Source: Pseudomonas rhizoryzae (GTDB lineage: Bacteria; Pseudomonadota; Gammaproteobacteria; Pseudomonadales; Pseudomonadaceae). From it: a stretch of 64,000 bases of DNA. The DNA lies in contig NZ_SULM01000007.1 of NCBI RefSeq assembly GCF_005250615.1, positions 248,001 to 312,000 of the forward strand, written 5' to 3'. A program made the translations under genes and the position numbers. Positions within the stretch are counted from its first letter, which is position 1; each line of letters starts with the position of its first letter. The notes below the pieces were generated by a model. It had not been told where the DNA came from and made no database searches. It saw only the letters and a list, made by a program, of their open reading frames with translations. Below are positions 8,553 to 16,768 of this stretch, one piece after another.

Positions 8553-8594
8553 GGCGTACTGCCGCCAAAAAGCTATACAAAAAGGCGTACTGCC
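8553..8594. repeat. 11-bp direct repeat GGCGTACTGCC before the chemoreceptor
   Basis: GGCGTACTGCC at 8553-8563 and again at 8584-8594, 31 bp apart (about three helical turns), with the A-rich GCTATACAAAAA between. The second copy ends 35 bases before the chemoreceptor ATG. The spacing suggests a binding-site pair; no regulator is identified. Confidence 0.45.
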
Positions 8595-8629
8595 CCCCCC
8601 TGCCGTATGCCGTCATAAGGAAGCTGGCA

Positions 8630-10258
8630 ATGCCTAAAACAACAAGAATCCGTACCGGGATGTATAGTGTGCTCAGCGTATTCGTCGCCTGCCTTTTGCT
8701 GGCGTGTGTCTATGGCTGGATCAGCGCTCGCACCAGTGCCCAACAGCTTCGTGAGCTGGATAGTCTGACCATGGGGCAGCTCGACAAGGTCAACAACGCC
8801 GCCACCTGGATCAGCCGGGCGAGCGCCAATTCCCACACCGCCATGCTCGACCGGGTCAACGGCGATGCGGCCAAGGCGGAGAAAGGCACCGCGCTGTCGC
8901 TGGAGCGCCTGGGCATCGCCCGCACCCTGATCACCGAGATGCTGGCGAGCGCCCACGAGCCCAAGTTGCGCGGCCAGATCGAAGCCATGCTCAAGGCCTT
9001 CGATGCCTACAAGGTCATCGTCGAAGGCCAGATCAAGGCCTGTCGTGCCGGTGACCTGGCGGGCTACATCCGCATCAGCGATGGCGCCAAGGATGCCAGC
9101 ACCGCCTTCGCCGATACGCGCAAGGTCTTCACCGACGAGATCAACGCCCGTATCGACGCGACCCTCGCCGCGTCCGAAAGCCGGGTGCTGCAGGCAGAAT
9201 TCGGCACCCTGGTGCTGATGGGCCTGACCCTGCTGCTGGCCCTGCTCGCCGGCTGGTTCATCGCCCGCCGGGTGCTGGCGCCCCTGTACCAGGCCGGCGA
9301 GCACTTCGCCGCCATGAGCGAGGGCGATCTGACCCAGCGCATCGAGGTCCGTAGCCACGACGAGATCGGCCAACTGTTCGCCGGCCTCGCCACCTTGCAG
9401 ACCCGTCAGCGCGATACCCTGGCCCAGCTCAACCGCACCGCCGAACAACTCGATAGCGCCGCCCAGGAACTGGGACAGGTCACCGCCCAGAGCAACCGCA
9501 CCCTCAACCAGCAACAGCAGGAACTGGAGCAGGCGGTGACGGCGGTGACCGAGATGACCACCGCCGTGGAAGAGGTGGCGCGCAACGCCGCCTCTACCTC
9601 GGATACCGCCCGCGAATCGGATCTGTTGGCCAATGGCAGCCGCAGCCAGGTGGCCCAGGTGCTCAGCGAGCTGCACAACATGCAGACCACGGTCCACGAA
9701 GGGGAAGCCGTCATCGCCAGCCTGGCGCAACAGGCCTCCCAGATCGGCAAGGTGCTGGACGTGATCCGCGCGGTATCCGAGCAGACCAACCTGCTGGCAC
9801 TCAACGCCGCCATCGAGGCCGCGCGGGCCGGCGACGCCGGACGCGGCTTCGCCGTGGTGGCCGACGAGGTGCGCAGCCTGGCCCAGCGTACCCGCGAGTC
9901 GACCCTGGAAATCGAGAAGATGATCGGCAATATCCAGACCGGTACCGATTCGGCGGTGGCGGCCATCCAGCGCAGCAACGCCCTGGCCAGCACCACCCTG
10001 ACGACCACCGAGCGCACCGGCCAGAGCCTCGAACGCATCTTCGTCGCCATCAGTGACATCAACGAGCGCAATCTGGTGATCGCCAGTGCCGCCGAGGAAC
10101 AGGCGCAGGTGGCCCGCGAGGTGGATCGCAACCTGATCAACATTCGCGAGCTGGCCGGCGTCTCCAAGCAGGGTGCCGATCAGATCGAGGTCTCCAGTCG
10201 CCAACTGGCCGGACTGACTCGTGAGATTCACAGCCTGGCGGCGCGCTTCCGGGTCTGA
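8630..10258 (+). CDS. Methyl-accepting chemotaxis protein (chemoreceptor)
   Basis: 542-residue transmembrane chemoreceptor. TM1 spans about residues 11-31 (MYSVLSVFVACLLLACVYGW), then a helical periplasmic sensor of about 160 residues, then TM2 at about 195-213 (LMGLTLLLALLAGWFI). A HAMP domain follows (LAPLYQAGEHFAAMSEGDL), then the cytoplasmic signalling coiled coil with the invariant hairpin tip [20 protein letters not shown] and [18 protein letters not shown]. The C-terminus lacks the CheR-tethering pentapeptide. The start has AAGGAAGCTGGCA upstream. The sensor domain looks like a four-helix bundle, so the ligand is not predictable. A second receptor is encoded convergently nearby. Confidence 0.94.
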   Translation: MPKTTRIRTGMYSVLSVFVACLLLACVYGWISARTSAQQLRELDSLTMGQLDKVNNAATWISRASANSHTAMLDRVNGDAAKAEKGTALSLERLGIARTLITEMLASAHEPKLRGQIEAMLKAFDAYKVIVEGQIKACRAGDLAGYIRISDGAKDASTAFADTRKVFTDEINARIDATLAASESRVLQAEFGTLVLMGLTLLLALLAGWFIARRVLAPLYQAGEHFAAMSEGDLTQRIEVRSHDEIGQLFAGLATLQTRQRDTLAQLNRTAEQLDSAAQELGQVTAQSNRTLNQQQQELEQAVTAVTEMTTAVEEVARNAASTSDTARESDLLANGSRSQVAQVLSELHNMQTTVHEGEAVIASLAQQASQIGKVLDVIRAVSEQTNLLALNAAIEAARAGDAGRGFAVVADEVRSLAQRTRESTLEIEKMIGNIQTGTDSAVAAIQRSNALASTTLTTTERTGQSLERIFVAISDINERNLVIASAAEEQAQVAREVDRNLINIRELAGVSKQGADQIEVSSRQLAGLTREIHSLAARFRV

Positions 10259-10405
10259 CGGGCGTCGCCAGCTGCGACCTTTTATCACGCTGCGCTTTAC
10301 GCACCTTTGCGCTTTCTTGACATGACGCTGGGCCTCCGCTGGGCGACAATTCCTCCTGCGGAGCCCTGTGGCTCCCGACTCCTTCCCGAGCTTGAGAGAA
10401 CCGTC

Positions 10406-10528
10406 ATGCCGACCACTCTGCGTCCCGGCGCCGGCAAGGCGCTGTCCCTGTTGCTTTCCGCGGTGCTCACGCCGTTCGGCCTGCTCTTGGCGCTGACCGC
10501 GGTGCTGCAACTGCTGTCCCCCAACTGA
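10406..10528 (+). CDS. Possible 40-aa single-pass membrane peptide
   Basis: Reads MPTTLRPGAGKALSLLLSAV and ends TAVLQLLSPN: a short basic N-terminus and one hydrophobic helix of about 25 residues, typical of small inner-membrane proteins. CTTGAGAGAACCGTC precedes the ATG, a modest ribosome-binding site. A longer frame from 10307 is less likely because its first part is not hydrophobic or family-like. No function can be assigned and conservation was not tested. Confidence 0.4.
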   Translation: MPTTLRPGAGKALSLLLSAVLTPFGLLLALTAVLQLLSPN

Positions 10529-10539
10529 AGCCGTGATCC

Positions 10540-10566
10540 GGCGGCGGCGCTCCAAGCGCCGCCGCC
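10540..10566. terminator. GC hairpin between the small ORF and the second chemoreceptor
   Basis: GGCGGCGGCGC, loop TCCAA, GCGCCGCCGCC: perfect 11-bp stem between convergent genes and six bases from the chemoreceptor stop. No T-run. Confidence 0.6.
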
Positions 10567-10571
10567 GCGAC

Positions 10572-12197
10572 TTACAGCTGGAAGCGCGTCACCAACCCAT
10601 TGAGATCGATGGCCAGCCGCGACAATTCGGCGCTGGCGGCATTGGACTGCTCGGCACCTGCCGCGGTCTGGATCGACAGTTCGCGGATGTTCACCAGGTT
10701 GCGATCCACCTCGCGGGCCACCTGGGCCTGTTCTTCGGCGGCGCTGGCGATCACCAGGTTGCGTTCGTTGATGCCGCCGATGGCGCCATGGATACGTTCC
10801 AGGGCGCTACCGGCGCCACGTGCCACCTCCAGGGTGGCCTGGGCGCGCTCGGTGCTGCTGCGCATCGCCGCCACGGCCTGACCGGTGCCCTGCTGGATGG
10901 TGCCGATGGACGTCTCGATCTCGCGGGTCGATTCCTGGGTGCGGTGCGCCAAGGCCCTTACCTCGTCCGCCACCACGGCGAAGCCACGACCGGCCTCACC
11001 GGCGCGGGCGGCTTCGATGGCGGCATTGAGCGCCAGCAGGTTGGTCTGCTCGGCCACGCTGCGGATCACGTCCAACACCTTGCCGATATCGTTGACCTGC
11101 AGCGCTAGATCACCCACCAAGGTGGCGCCCTGCTGGACGTCATCGCTCATGGTGGCGATGGCGCCCACGGTTTCCTGCACCAGATCGCGGCCGTCACGGG
11201 CCACGCCGGCAGATTCCTGGGAGGCCTGAGAGGTGTTGACGGCATTGCGCGCCACCTCCTCCACCGCCGATGACATCTGATTCACCGCCGTGGCGGCCTG
11301 TTCGATCTCGGCGTTCTGGCGCTGCAGGCCGCGGCTCGATTCCTCGGTCACGGCATTGAGTTCTTCCGCCGCCGAGGCGAGCTGGGTAGCGGAGCCGAGG
11401 ATGCCCTGCAAGGTATGGCGCAACTGGCCCTGCATGGTCTTCATGGCCTGCAGCAGGCGCGCGGCCTCGTCGCGGCCTTCGCTGTGGATCTCTTCGGTGA
11501 GGTCGCCGGTGGCGATCACTTCGGCCGCCCGCACGGCACGGGCAATGGGCTGGGTGATGCTGCGGATCAGCAGCCAGGCGAAGACCACGGTCAGCACCGC
11601 GGTGGCGGCCAGCAACAGCACCAGCCACTGGATGGCGTGGCGATAGTCCGTGGCCGCCAGGGCGTTGGCGGCGGCGGTCTGCTGGTCGACCAGCTCGGTG
11701 AGCTGCTTGAGCACGGCGTTGACCGCATCGGAGTTGGCCAGCAGGTCTTCGTTGAGCAACTGCCGCAAGGGCTCCAACTGATTGGCCGCGGAAAACGCCA
11801 GCATGCGCTGCTGCAGGCCGTCGTACTGGGCGATCAGTTGCCCGTAGCGGCCGTAGGCGGTGCGTTCCTCGCTCGACTGGATCAAGGCCTCATAACGCTG
11901 CTGGGCGGCGCGCATCTGGCCGTTGCGCTGCTGGAACAGTGCCTGGGTCTTGGCGATGATGTCGGGTTCGCGATTGAGCAACAGCCGATAGGAGAGCACC
12001 CGCAGACGCAGGGTCAGGGCGGTCAGTTCGTCGAGCGCGGCGACGCGGGGCATGGCGCGGTCTTCGATGGCGAGACCCGAGGCGCGGATGTCGTTCATCT
12101 TGACCAGGGCGGTGCCGCCGAGCAGCAACAACAACAGGCCGATGAAAGCGAAGCCGAGTGTGGCACGGCGGGCGATGGAAAGGTTACGAAGGAACAT
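10572..12197 (-). CDS. Methyl-accepting chemotaxis protein (chemoreceptor)
   Basis: 541-residue transmembrane chemoreceptor paralogous to the one at 8630 but with an unrelated sensor. TM1 is at about residues 13-33 ([20 protein letters not shown]), the periplasmic four-helix-bundle-like domain runs to about 190 (contains [20 protein letters not shown]), and TM2 lies at about 191-212 ([19 protein letters not shown]). HAMP follows ([20 protein letters not shown]), then the signalling domain with the tip [20 protein letters not shown]. The first ATG is used. No pentapeptide tail. The sensor resembles the TarH/4HB type; ligand unknown. Confidence 0.94.
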   Translation of the reverse strand: MFLRNLSIARRATLGFAFIGLLLLLLGGTALVKMNDIRASGLAIEDRAMPRVAALDELTALTLRLRVLSYRLLLNREPDIIAKTQALFQQRNGQMRAAQQRYEALIQSSEERTAYGRYGQLIAQYDGLQQRMLAFSAANQLEPLRQLLNEDLLANSDAVNAVLKQLTELVDQQTAAANALAATDYRHAIQWLVLLLAATAVLTVVFAWLLIRSITQPIARAVRAAEVIATGDLTEEIHSEGRDEAARLLQAMKTMQGQLRHTLQGILGSATQLASAAEELNAVTEESSRGLQRQNAEIEQAATAVNQMSSAVEEVARNAVNTSQASQESAGVARDGRDLVQETVGAIATMSDDVQQGATLVGDLALQVNDIGKVLDVIRSVAEQTNLLALNAAIEAARAGEAGRGFAVVADEVRALAHRTQESTREIETSIGTIQQGTGQAVAAMRSSTERAQATLEVARGAGSALERIHGAIGGINERNLVIASAAEEQAQVAREVDRNLVNIRELSIQTAAGAEQSNAASAELSRLAIDLNGLVTRFQL

Positions 12198-12856
12198 GGG
12201 GTGTTTCCGTTAAGCCAGGAAAGCTTCCCTATCGACCAAGAACGACCAATCCTGAGGCCGGATATCGGACTGCCGTCGCGCCAGCCCGCGCCAGGTGATG
12301 CAGCAAAAGCGACCAACCCCTGTCCTATAGGGCATCGGCACTATTGAAAGCGTGGCGAAAGGTCTAACCTGCGGCACTGTGCCACAGCTCACTGCACATG
12401 CCGGCAGCTCGGCCATCTCCGCCAGCAGCACGGTGTTCACATTTTCGTACATCCACTGCAAGCCACTGATCGCCAAGGAAATCTATTCGGGTATCGCGCT
12501 TCACGTTTTTTTCACGGTGAAAGGCGTGAATCAGCGGCGAACTGCCAGGTTCGTGCTGATAAAAGGGCTAAATGCTTTGATCGTGTCGCGATAATGGCGG
12601 GATGATCTCAGTATAAGTTTGAAATATCTTCCGCGTTGCCGGTCACGAGAGATTCTTCCAGCGTGGATTAAGGTTGTGATCACCAAGCTGGAAAACGGGG
12701 CGTGAGGATGCCGCCCGACGCCGCGATGGAGTGCCCGATAACCAAGCCACCTGAGCCCGACGAGGGCCGGGGCGTATCGAAGCGATGCCTGGGGGCGTCT
12801 AGCCACTAACCAGCGCTTGCCGCTGCCATTGCGTATTTGAGAAGAGGTCAGAACTG
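12198..12856. other. Long intergenic region, relatively AT-rich in its middle
   Basis: About 660 bases between the divergent chemoreceptor and carbonic anhydrase genes. The middle (about 12430-12680) is visibly richer in A and T than its surroundings (for example CACGTTTTTTTCACGG, AGTATAAGTTTGAAATATC). Several frames of 80-90 codons exist on both strands but have no start context or recognisable family. I see no tRNA or insertion-sequence ends. It may hold two promoters plus decayed or acquired sequence. Confidence 0.4.
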
Positions 12857-13567
12857 ATGAGCGATAACACGGACACCACTTTCGGCGCGCCCGACGAGGC
12901 GCTCCTGCAGTTGGTCGATGGTTTCAAGCGTTTCCGCCAAGAGGTCTTTCCCGAGCAGGAAGCGCTGTTCAAGAAACTCGCCAGTGCGCAATCCCCCAAG
13001 GCCATGTTCATCACCTGCGCCGACTCGCGCATCGTGCCCGAGCTGATCACCCAGAGCTCGCCGGGCGATTTGTTCGTGACCCGTAACGTCGGCAATGTGG
13101 TGCCGCCCTACGGCCAGATGAACGGTGGCGTCTCCACCGCCATCGAATACGCGGTGGTGGCCCTGGGCGTGAAGCACATCATCATCTGCGGCCATTCCGA
13201 CTGCGGCGCCATGAAGGCGGTACTCAATCCCGATCCGCTGGAAAAGATGCCCACCGTAAAGGTCTGGCTGCGCCATGCCGAGGTCGCCCGCACCGTGGTC
13301 GAGGACCACAGCCACTGCGATTGCGGCCACGGCGGCACTCTGGGCTTCCTGACCGAAGAGAACGTGGTTGCCCAATTGGTCCACCTGCGTACCCATCCGT
13401 CGGTGGCCTCGCGCCTGGCCAGCGGCCAGTTGCAGATCCACGGCTGGGTCTATTCCATCGAGACCAGCGAGATCAAGGCCTACGATGCCCAGCAGGAACG
13501 CTTCCTGCCGCTGGACGGCGAGAACATGCCGGTCGCCACTCCGCGCCCGCGCCTGCAACAGGCTTGA
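12857..13567 (+). CDS. Beta-class carbonic anhydrase
   Basis: Zinc enzyme interconverting CO2 and bicarbonate, 236 residues, cytosolic. Zinc ligands are Cys54 in FITCADSRIV (the CxDxR motif, Asp56/Arg58 dyad) and His113/Cys116 in ICGHSDCGAMKA. FVTRNVGNVVPP is the conserved oligomer-interface loop. The start lies after AGAAGAGGTCAGAACTG. The next gene in the same direction is a SulP-type anion transporter, matching the known pseudomonad pairing (PA0102/PA0103) and suggesting joint bicarbonate handling, although here a 365-base gap with an inverted repeat and a dispersed element separates them. Confidence 0.95.
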   Translation: MSDNTDTTFGAPDEALLQLVDGFKRFRQEVFPEQEALFKKLASAQSPKAMFITCADSRIVPELITQSSPGDLFVTRNVGNVVPPYGQMNGGVSTAIEYAVVALGVKHIIICGHSDCGAMKAVLNPDPLEKMPTVKVWLRHAEVARTVVEDHSHCDCGHGGTLGFLTEENVVAQLVHLRTHPSVASRLASGQLQIHGWVYSIETSEIKAYDAQQERFLPLDGENMPVATPRPRLQQA

Positions 13568-13724
13568 TCCGGCGCCTCTGCCCGGTGCAGCGCTGCTGCC
13601 CGGGCGGCGGCCCAAACGGCAGGTCTTCGGCTTGCCGACATAACTAAAGCGCACCGCGCAGGGCGCCTCCGCTTGGGGCTCCACGGGGCTCGCCCATCGA
13701 CCTGATAACTGCCTGAAACCGCAG

Positions 13725-13750
13725 GGTGTCATATGACGTGATATGACACC
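13725..13750. promoter_or_regulatory. Perfect inverted repeat GGTGTCATAT-N6-ATATGACACC
   Basis: Ten-base perfect arms (13725-13734 and 13741-13750) around GACGTG, in the carbonic anhydrase-sulP gap and two bases before the dispersed element begins. The AT-rich arms and lack of a T-run favour an operator-like site over a terminator. Confidence 0.45.
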
Positions 13751-13752
13751 AA

Positions 13753-13891
13753 GTTCTGTATGAAAAGTCGCCGAGCGATGGTCAGGCGAGGCGAAAAGCG
13801 CTGAGGAAGCGGAGTTTACGAAGGGTAAATGAGCATTCCGAAGCGTTTTTCAACGAAGCATCACCGAGCGCAGGCACTTTTCGTACAGAAC
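13753..13891. repeat. MITE-like inverted-repeat element, copy A (139 bp)
   Basis: Ends are GTTCTGTATGAAAAGT (13753-13768) and ACTTTTCGTACAGAAC (13876-13891), inverted repeats with one mismatch in 16. The interior carries the family core CTGAGGAAGCGGAGTTTACG and GGTAAATGAGCATTCCGAAG shared with copies at 20059, 25733 and 38943, but the terminal sequences belong to a divergent subgroup. No coding capacity. It ends about 40 bases before the sulP ATG, so it may supply or alter leader or promoter sequence. Confidence 0.75.
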
Positions 13892-13932
13892 CTAGGCACC
13901 GTTTTATCCCGAGTCGCTGGAGGACTAGGACC

Positions 13933-15492
13933 ATGCTTGCCAAACAACAGACCCCGGGGCGCAGCCTGTCGCGCGATGCCCTGGCCTCACTCGTGGTGTT
14001 TCTGGTCGCCTTGCCGCTGTGCATGGGGATCGCCATCGCCTCCGGCATGCCGCCGGCGAAAGGCATCATCACCGGCATCATCGGCGGCCTGGTGGTGGGC
14101 TTTCTCGCCGGCTCGCCGCTGCAGGTCAGCGGTCCGGCCGCCGGCCTGGTGGTGCTGGTATTCGATCTGATCAACCGCCATGGTATCGAGGCCCTGGGGC
14201 CGGTACTGCTGCTTGCCGGCCTCTTGCAGCTCATCGCCGGCTTCACCCGGCTGGGCGCCTGGTTCCGCGTTACCTCGCCGGCAGTGGTGTACGGCATGCT
14301 GGCCGGTATCGGCATCCTCATCGTGCTCTCGCAGTTGCATGTGATGCTCGATGCCAAGCCCGCGGCCTCGGGGCTGTCCAACCTGCTGGCCTTCCCCGGT
14401 GCCGCCATTGCCGCCGCTAGTGAAGGGAACGCCAGCGGCAGCGGCGCCCAGGCGGCGCTGATCGGCCTGCTGACCATCGCCAGCATGTGGCTGTGGGAGA
14501 AATTCCGCCCGCAGACGCTACGCTTCCTGCCCGGCGCCCTGATCGGCGTGACCCTGGCGACCCTGGCCAGTCTCTGGCTGGCGCTGGACATCCGCCGCGT
14601 GGAGGTCCCCAACAACCTGGCCGATGCCATCGACTGGGTGACCTTCGCCGACCTCGGCATGCTGGCCAATGCCGAGCTGGTGGTGGCCGCCCTGGCCCTG
14701 GCCTTCATCGCCAGCGCCGAGACCCTGCTCTCCGCCGCCGCGGTGGACCGCATGCACAATGGTCCGCGTTCGCACTTCGACCGCGAGCTGGGTGCCCAGG
14801 GCGTGGGTAACCTGCTGTGCGGTGCGGTCGGGGCACTGCCGATGACCGGCGTCATCGTGCGTAGCTCGGCCAACGTCCAGGCCGGCGCCACCAGCCGCGC
14901 CTCCACCATCTTCCATGGCCTCTGGCTGCTGGCCTTCGTCGCGGCCCTGCCCTTCGTGCTCAAGTTGGTACCGGTGGCGAGTCTGGCGGGCGTGCTGGTC
15001 TTCACCGGCGTCAAGCTGGCCGATCCCAAGTCGCTGTCCGGCCTCAAGCGCTATGGCCGGTCTCCCATGATCATCTATGCGCTGACCGCGCTGATGATCG
15101 TCGCCACCGATCTACTGACCGGCGTGCTGGTGGGCTTCGGACTGTCCATCGCCTTCCTCGCCGTCAAGGCGGCGCAACTCAAAATCAGCCTCAACTACCG
15201 CGAAGACGATCCGCAGCAGGCCGAACTGCGCCTGGTGGGCGCTGCCACCTTCCTGCGCGTACCGCAGTTGACCAAGGTACTGGAGCAGGTCAAGCCGGGC
15301 ACCACCCTGCACGTGCCGCTGGATCGCGTGTCCTACATCGATCATGCCTGCATGGAATTGCTGGAGGACTGGGGTCGCACCCAGGCCAGCAATGGCATGC
15401 GGCTGGTGATCGAACCCAAGGCGCTGGAGCGACGCCTGGAAGGCCAGGCGCCCGCGAGCCAGCCGGTGATGCCGGTCCAGGCTCCCGCCTGA
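13933..15492 (+). CDS. SulP-family anion (probable bicarbonate) transporter
   Basis: 519-residue secondary transporter of the SulP/SLC26 family. The membrane domain (residues about 10-400) starts with DALASLVVFLVALPLCMGIA and has the SulP-typical SGMPPAKGIITGIIGGLVVG and QVSGPAAGLVVLV segments; the C-terminal about 90 residues form a STAS domain, including VPLDRVSYIDHACMELLEDW. ATG follows CTGGAGGACTAGGACC, a strong ribosome-binding site. Position downstream of carbonic anhydrase points to bicarbonate; family members also carry sulfate or dicarboxylates, so the substrate is inferred from context only. Confidence 0.9.
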   Translation: MLAKQQTPGRSLSRDALASLVVFLVALPLCMGIAIASGMPPAKGIITGIIGGLVVGFLAGSPLQVSGPAAGLVVLVFDLINRHGIEALGPVLLLAGLLQLIAGFTRLGAWFRVTSPAVVYGMLAGIGILIVLSQLHVMLDAKPAASGLSNLLAFPGAAIAAASEGNASGSGAQAALIGLLTIASMWLWEKFRPQTLRFLPGALIGVTLATLASLWLALDIRRVEVPNNLADAIDWVTFADLGMLANAELVVAALALAFIASAETLLSAAAVDRMHNGPRSHFDRELGAQGVGNLLCGAVGALPMTGVIVRSSANVQAGATSRASTIFHGLWLLAFVAALPFVLKLVPVASLAGVLVFTGVKLADPKSLSGLKRYGRSPMIIYALTALMIVATDLLTGVLVGFGLSIAFLAVKAAQLKISLNYREDDPQQAELRLVGAATFLRVPQLTKVLEQVKPGTTLHVPLDRVSYIDHACMELLEDWGRTQASNGMRLVIEPKALERRLEGQAPASQPVMPVQAPA

Positions 15493-15500
15493 CCCGCGCC

Positions 15501-15526
15501 GCGGCCGGAGTCCAGGCTCCGGTCGC
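15501..15526 (+). terminator. Hairpin after the SulP gene
   Basis: GCGGCCGGAG, loop TCCAGG, CTCCGGTCGC: ten-base stem with one G-T wobble, starting 8 bases past the stop. No T-run. Confidence 0.5.
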
Positions 15527-16071
15527 GCTCTAGCTCAGGCCTCGGCCCGCGTCCGTTGCGCTGATCGACAAGGTCTGGTTGCGCTGAAACGCCGTGCGGG
15601 CCTTCGCAGGCAGCGACATGGCGTCGCAGCCGACCCCAGGTCTGCGCGCTTTCTCGTCCTCTTGCGGCCCCGCCTTCGCCTGACGAGAAGGATAGGTCGG
15701 ACTATCGCGCACCGCGCCTGCAGCTCGCTCCATCCAGGCCACCACGTCGGAAGTCATTCACAGCAGCTAGCTAGAGCCTTTCGCGAACCCCGCTGGAAAC
15801 CCGGCTTCCGCCAAACGGTGGACAGTTCGTCCACAAAGGGCGGTTAAAATGATGCGCAGTTGGCGAAGTCGGGGTCAGTCATCCTACCTACGGCTAATAG
15901 TCTGCTAATTAACTTTCGCTCGTGCGTACTTTGCCTTATAACGGCATCTGGTTCGACTTTTGTCGCACCAACGCTCTTTGTGTCGGGCCGCCCTCTAACG
16001 CGAGGGAATCGTTTTGCCAGGAAAGCCATGCGAGGCCCGCACCGCTAAAAATGACTCCACGAGAGGTAGCT
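15527..16071. other. Intergenic region before the HU gene
   Basis: About 545 bases without a convincing gene. From about 15840 onward the composition becomes AT-richer (for example GCTAATAGTCTGCTAATTAA), as expected for the promoter region of an abundant nucleoid protein, but I cannot define a -35/-10 pair with confidence. Short frames on both strands lack ribosome-binding sites. Confidence 0.45.
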
Positions 16072-16347
16072 ATGCGCAAGCCTGAATTGGCGAATGTAAT
16101 CGCTGAAAAAGTCGGACTTCCTAAGGAACAGGCCAACGCCGTGCTCAACACGCTGTTGGACGAGATCGCGAATGCGCTGCACCGCAAGGACAGCGTGACG
16201 TTGGTCGGCTTTGGTACCTTCCTGCCGCGTCACCGCGGTGCCCGCATGGGGAAGAACCCCCAGACCGGCGAACCGGTCAAGATCCGTGCGAGCAACACGG
16301 TGGCGTTCAAGCCCGGCAAGGCACTGAAGGACAGCATCGAAGGCTGA
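16072..16347 (+). CDS. HU-family DNA-binding protein
   Basis: 91-residue histone-like protein that bends and compacts DNA as a dimer. The start MRKPELANVIAEKVGL follows ACGAGAGGTAGCT, a good ribosome-binding site. VGFGTFLPRHRGARMGKNPQ and TGEPVKIRASNTVAFKPGK form the bacterial HU/IHF signature with the DNA-grasping beta arm. It differs somewhat from the major HU subunits (for example FLPRHRGA instead of FxVxxRAAR), so it is probably the minor HU paralogue that pseudomonads keep near rubredoxin genes. A perfect intrinsic terminator follows. Confidence 0.93.
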   Translation: MRKPELANVIAEKVGLPKEQANAVLNTLLDEIANALHRKDSVTLVGFGTFLPRHRGARMGKNPQTGEPVKIRASNTVAFKPGKALKDSIEG

Positions 16348-16378
16348 GTATCAGCTGGCAAGGATGGCCGCTGCAGTC

Positions 16379-16409
16379 AAAAGGCATCGCTCGTGCGATG
16401 CCTTTTTTT
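16379..16409 (+). terminator. Intrinsic terminator after the HU gene
   Basis: AAAAGGCATCGC, loop TCGT, GCGATGCCTTTTTTT: 12-bp stem with a seven-T tail. It lies between convergent genes and could also serve the rubredoxin gene. Confidence 0.92.
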
Positions 16410-16445
16410 ATTGCCACCTATTTATCGAAAGTAGGCAGTCGGCGA

Positions 16446-16613
16446 TCAGCCGATCTCGATCATCTCGAAGTCGCCCTTGCCCACACCGCAATCCGGGCAT
16501 AGCCAATCCTCGGGCACATCTTCCCAGCGCGTCCCCGGGGCAATGCCGTCATCGGGCCAGCCCAGGGCTTCATCGTAGATATAGCCGCACACGATGCACT
16601 GCCATTTCCGCAT
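16446..16613 (-). CDS. Rubredoxin (55 aa)
   Basis: Small iron-sulfur electron carrier with one Fe(Cys)4 site. Translation on the minus strand starts [20 protein letters not shown] and ends [17 protein letters not shown]. The four cysteines are Cys6 and Cys9 (CIVCGY) and Cys39 and Cys42 (CPDCGV), with the conserved aromatic core residues Trp4, Tyr11, Tyr13, Trp37 and Phe49. GAGAGAGATAAGC precedes the ATG. In P. aeruginosa the HU gene adjoins a rubredoxin reductase and two rubredoxins; here only one rubredoxin is found and no reductase lies in the window, so its reductase must be encoded elsewhere. Confidence 0.95.
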   Translation of the reverse strand: MRKWQCIVCGYIYDEALGWPDDGIAPGTRWEDVPEDWLCPDCGVGKGDFEMIEIG

Positions 16614-16768
16614 TGCTTATCTCTCTCACCAGCTTCAGGTAAGGCGCACGCTACGCGAAAGCCTGCCAAAGGCCAACCGCACCGGAGCCCGGCGTGACAG
16701 CCGTCGCGCCCTGCACCGAGCGCCTCGCCAGCGATCCTGATCCGCCGTCTTCAGGTAAGCTTGGGCCG

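Noticed and set aside
8573-10555. 660-codon minus-strand frame opposite the first chemoreceptor
   Set aside because: Shadow of the chemoreceptor; Gly/Gln/Ala-rich without motifs.
12210-12806. Frames of 80-90 codons in the chemoreceptor-carbonic anhydrase gap as possible genes or IS remnants
   Set aside because: No ribosome-binding site, no recognisable domain, no inverted repeats or target duplication around them.
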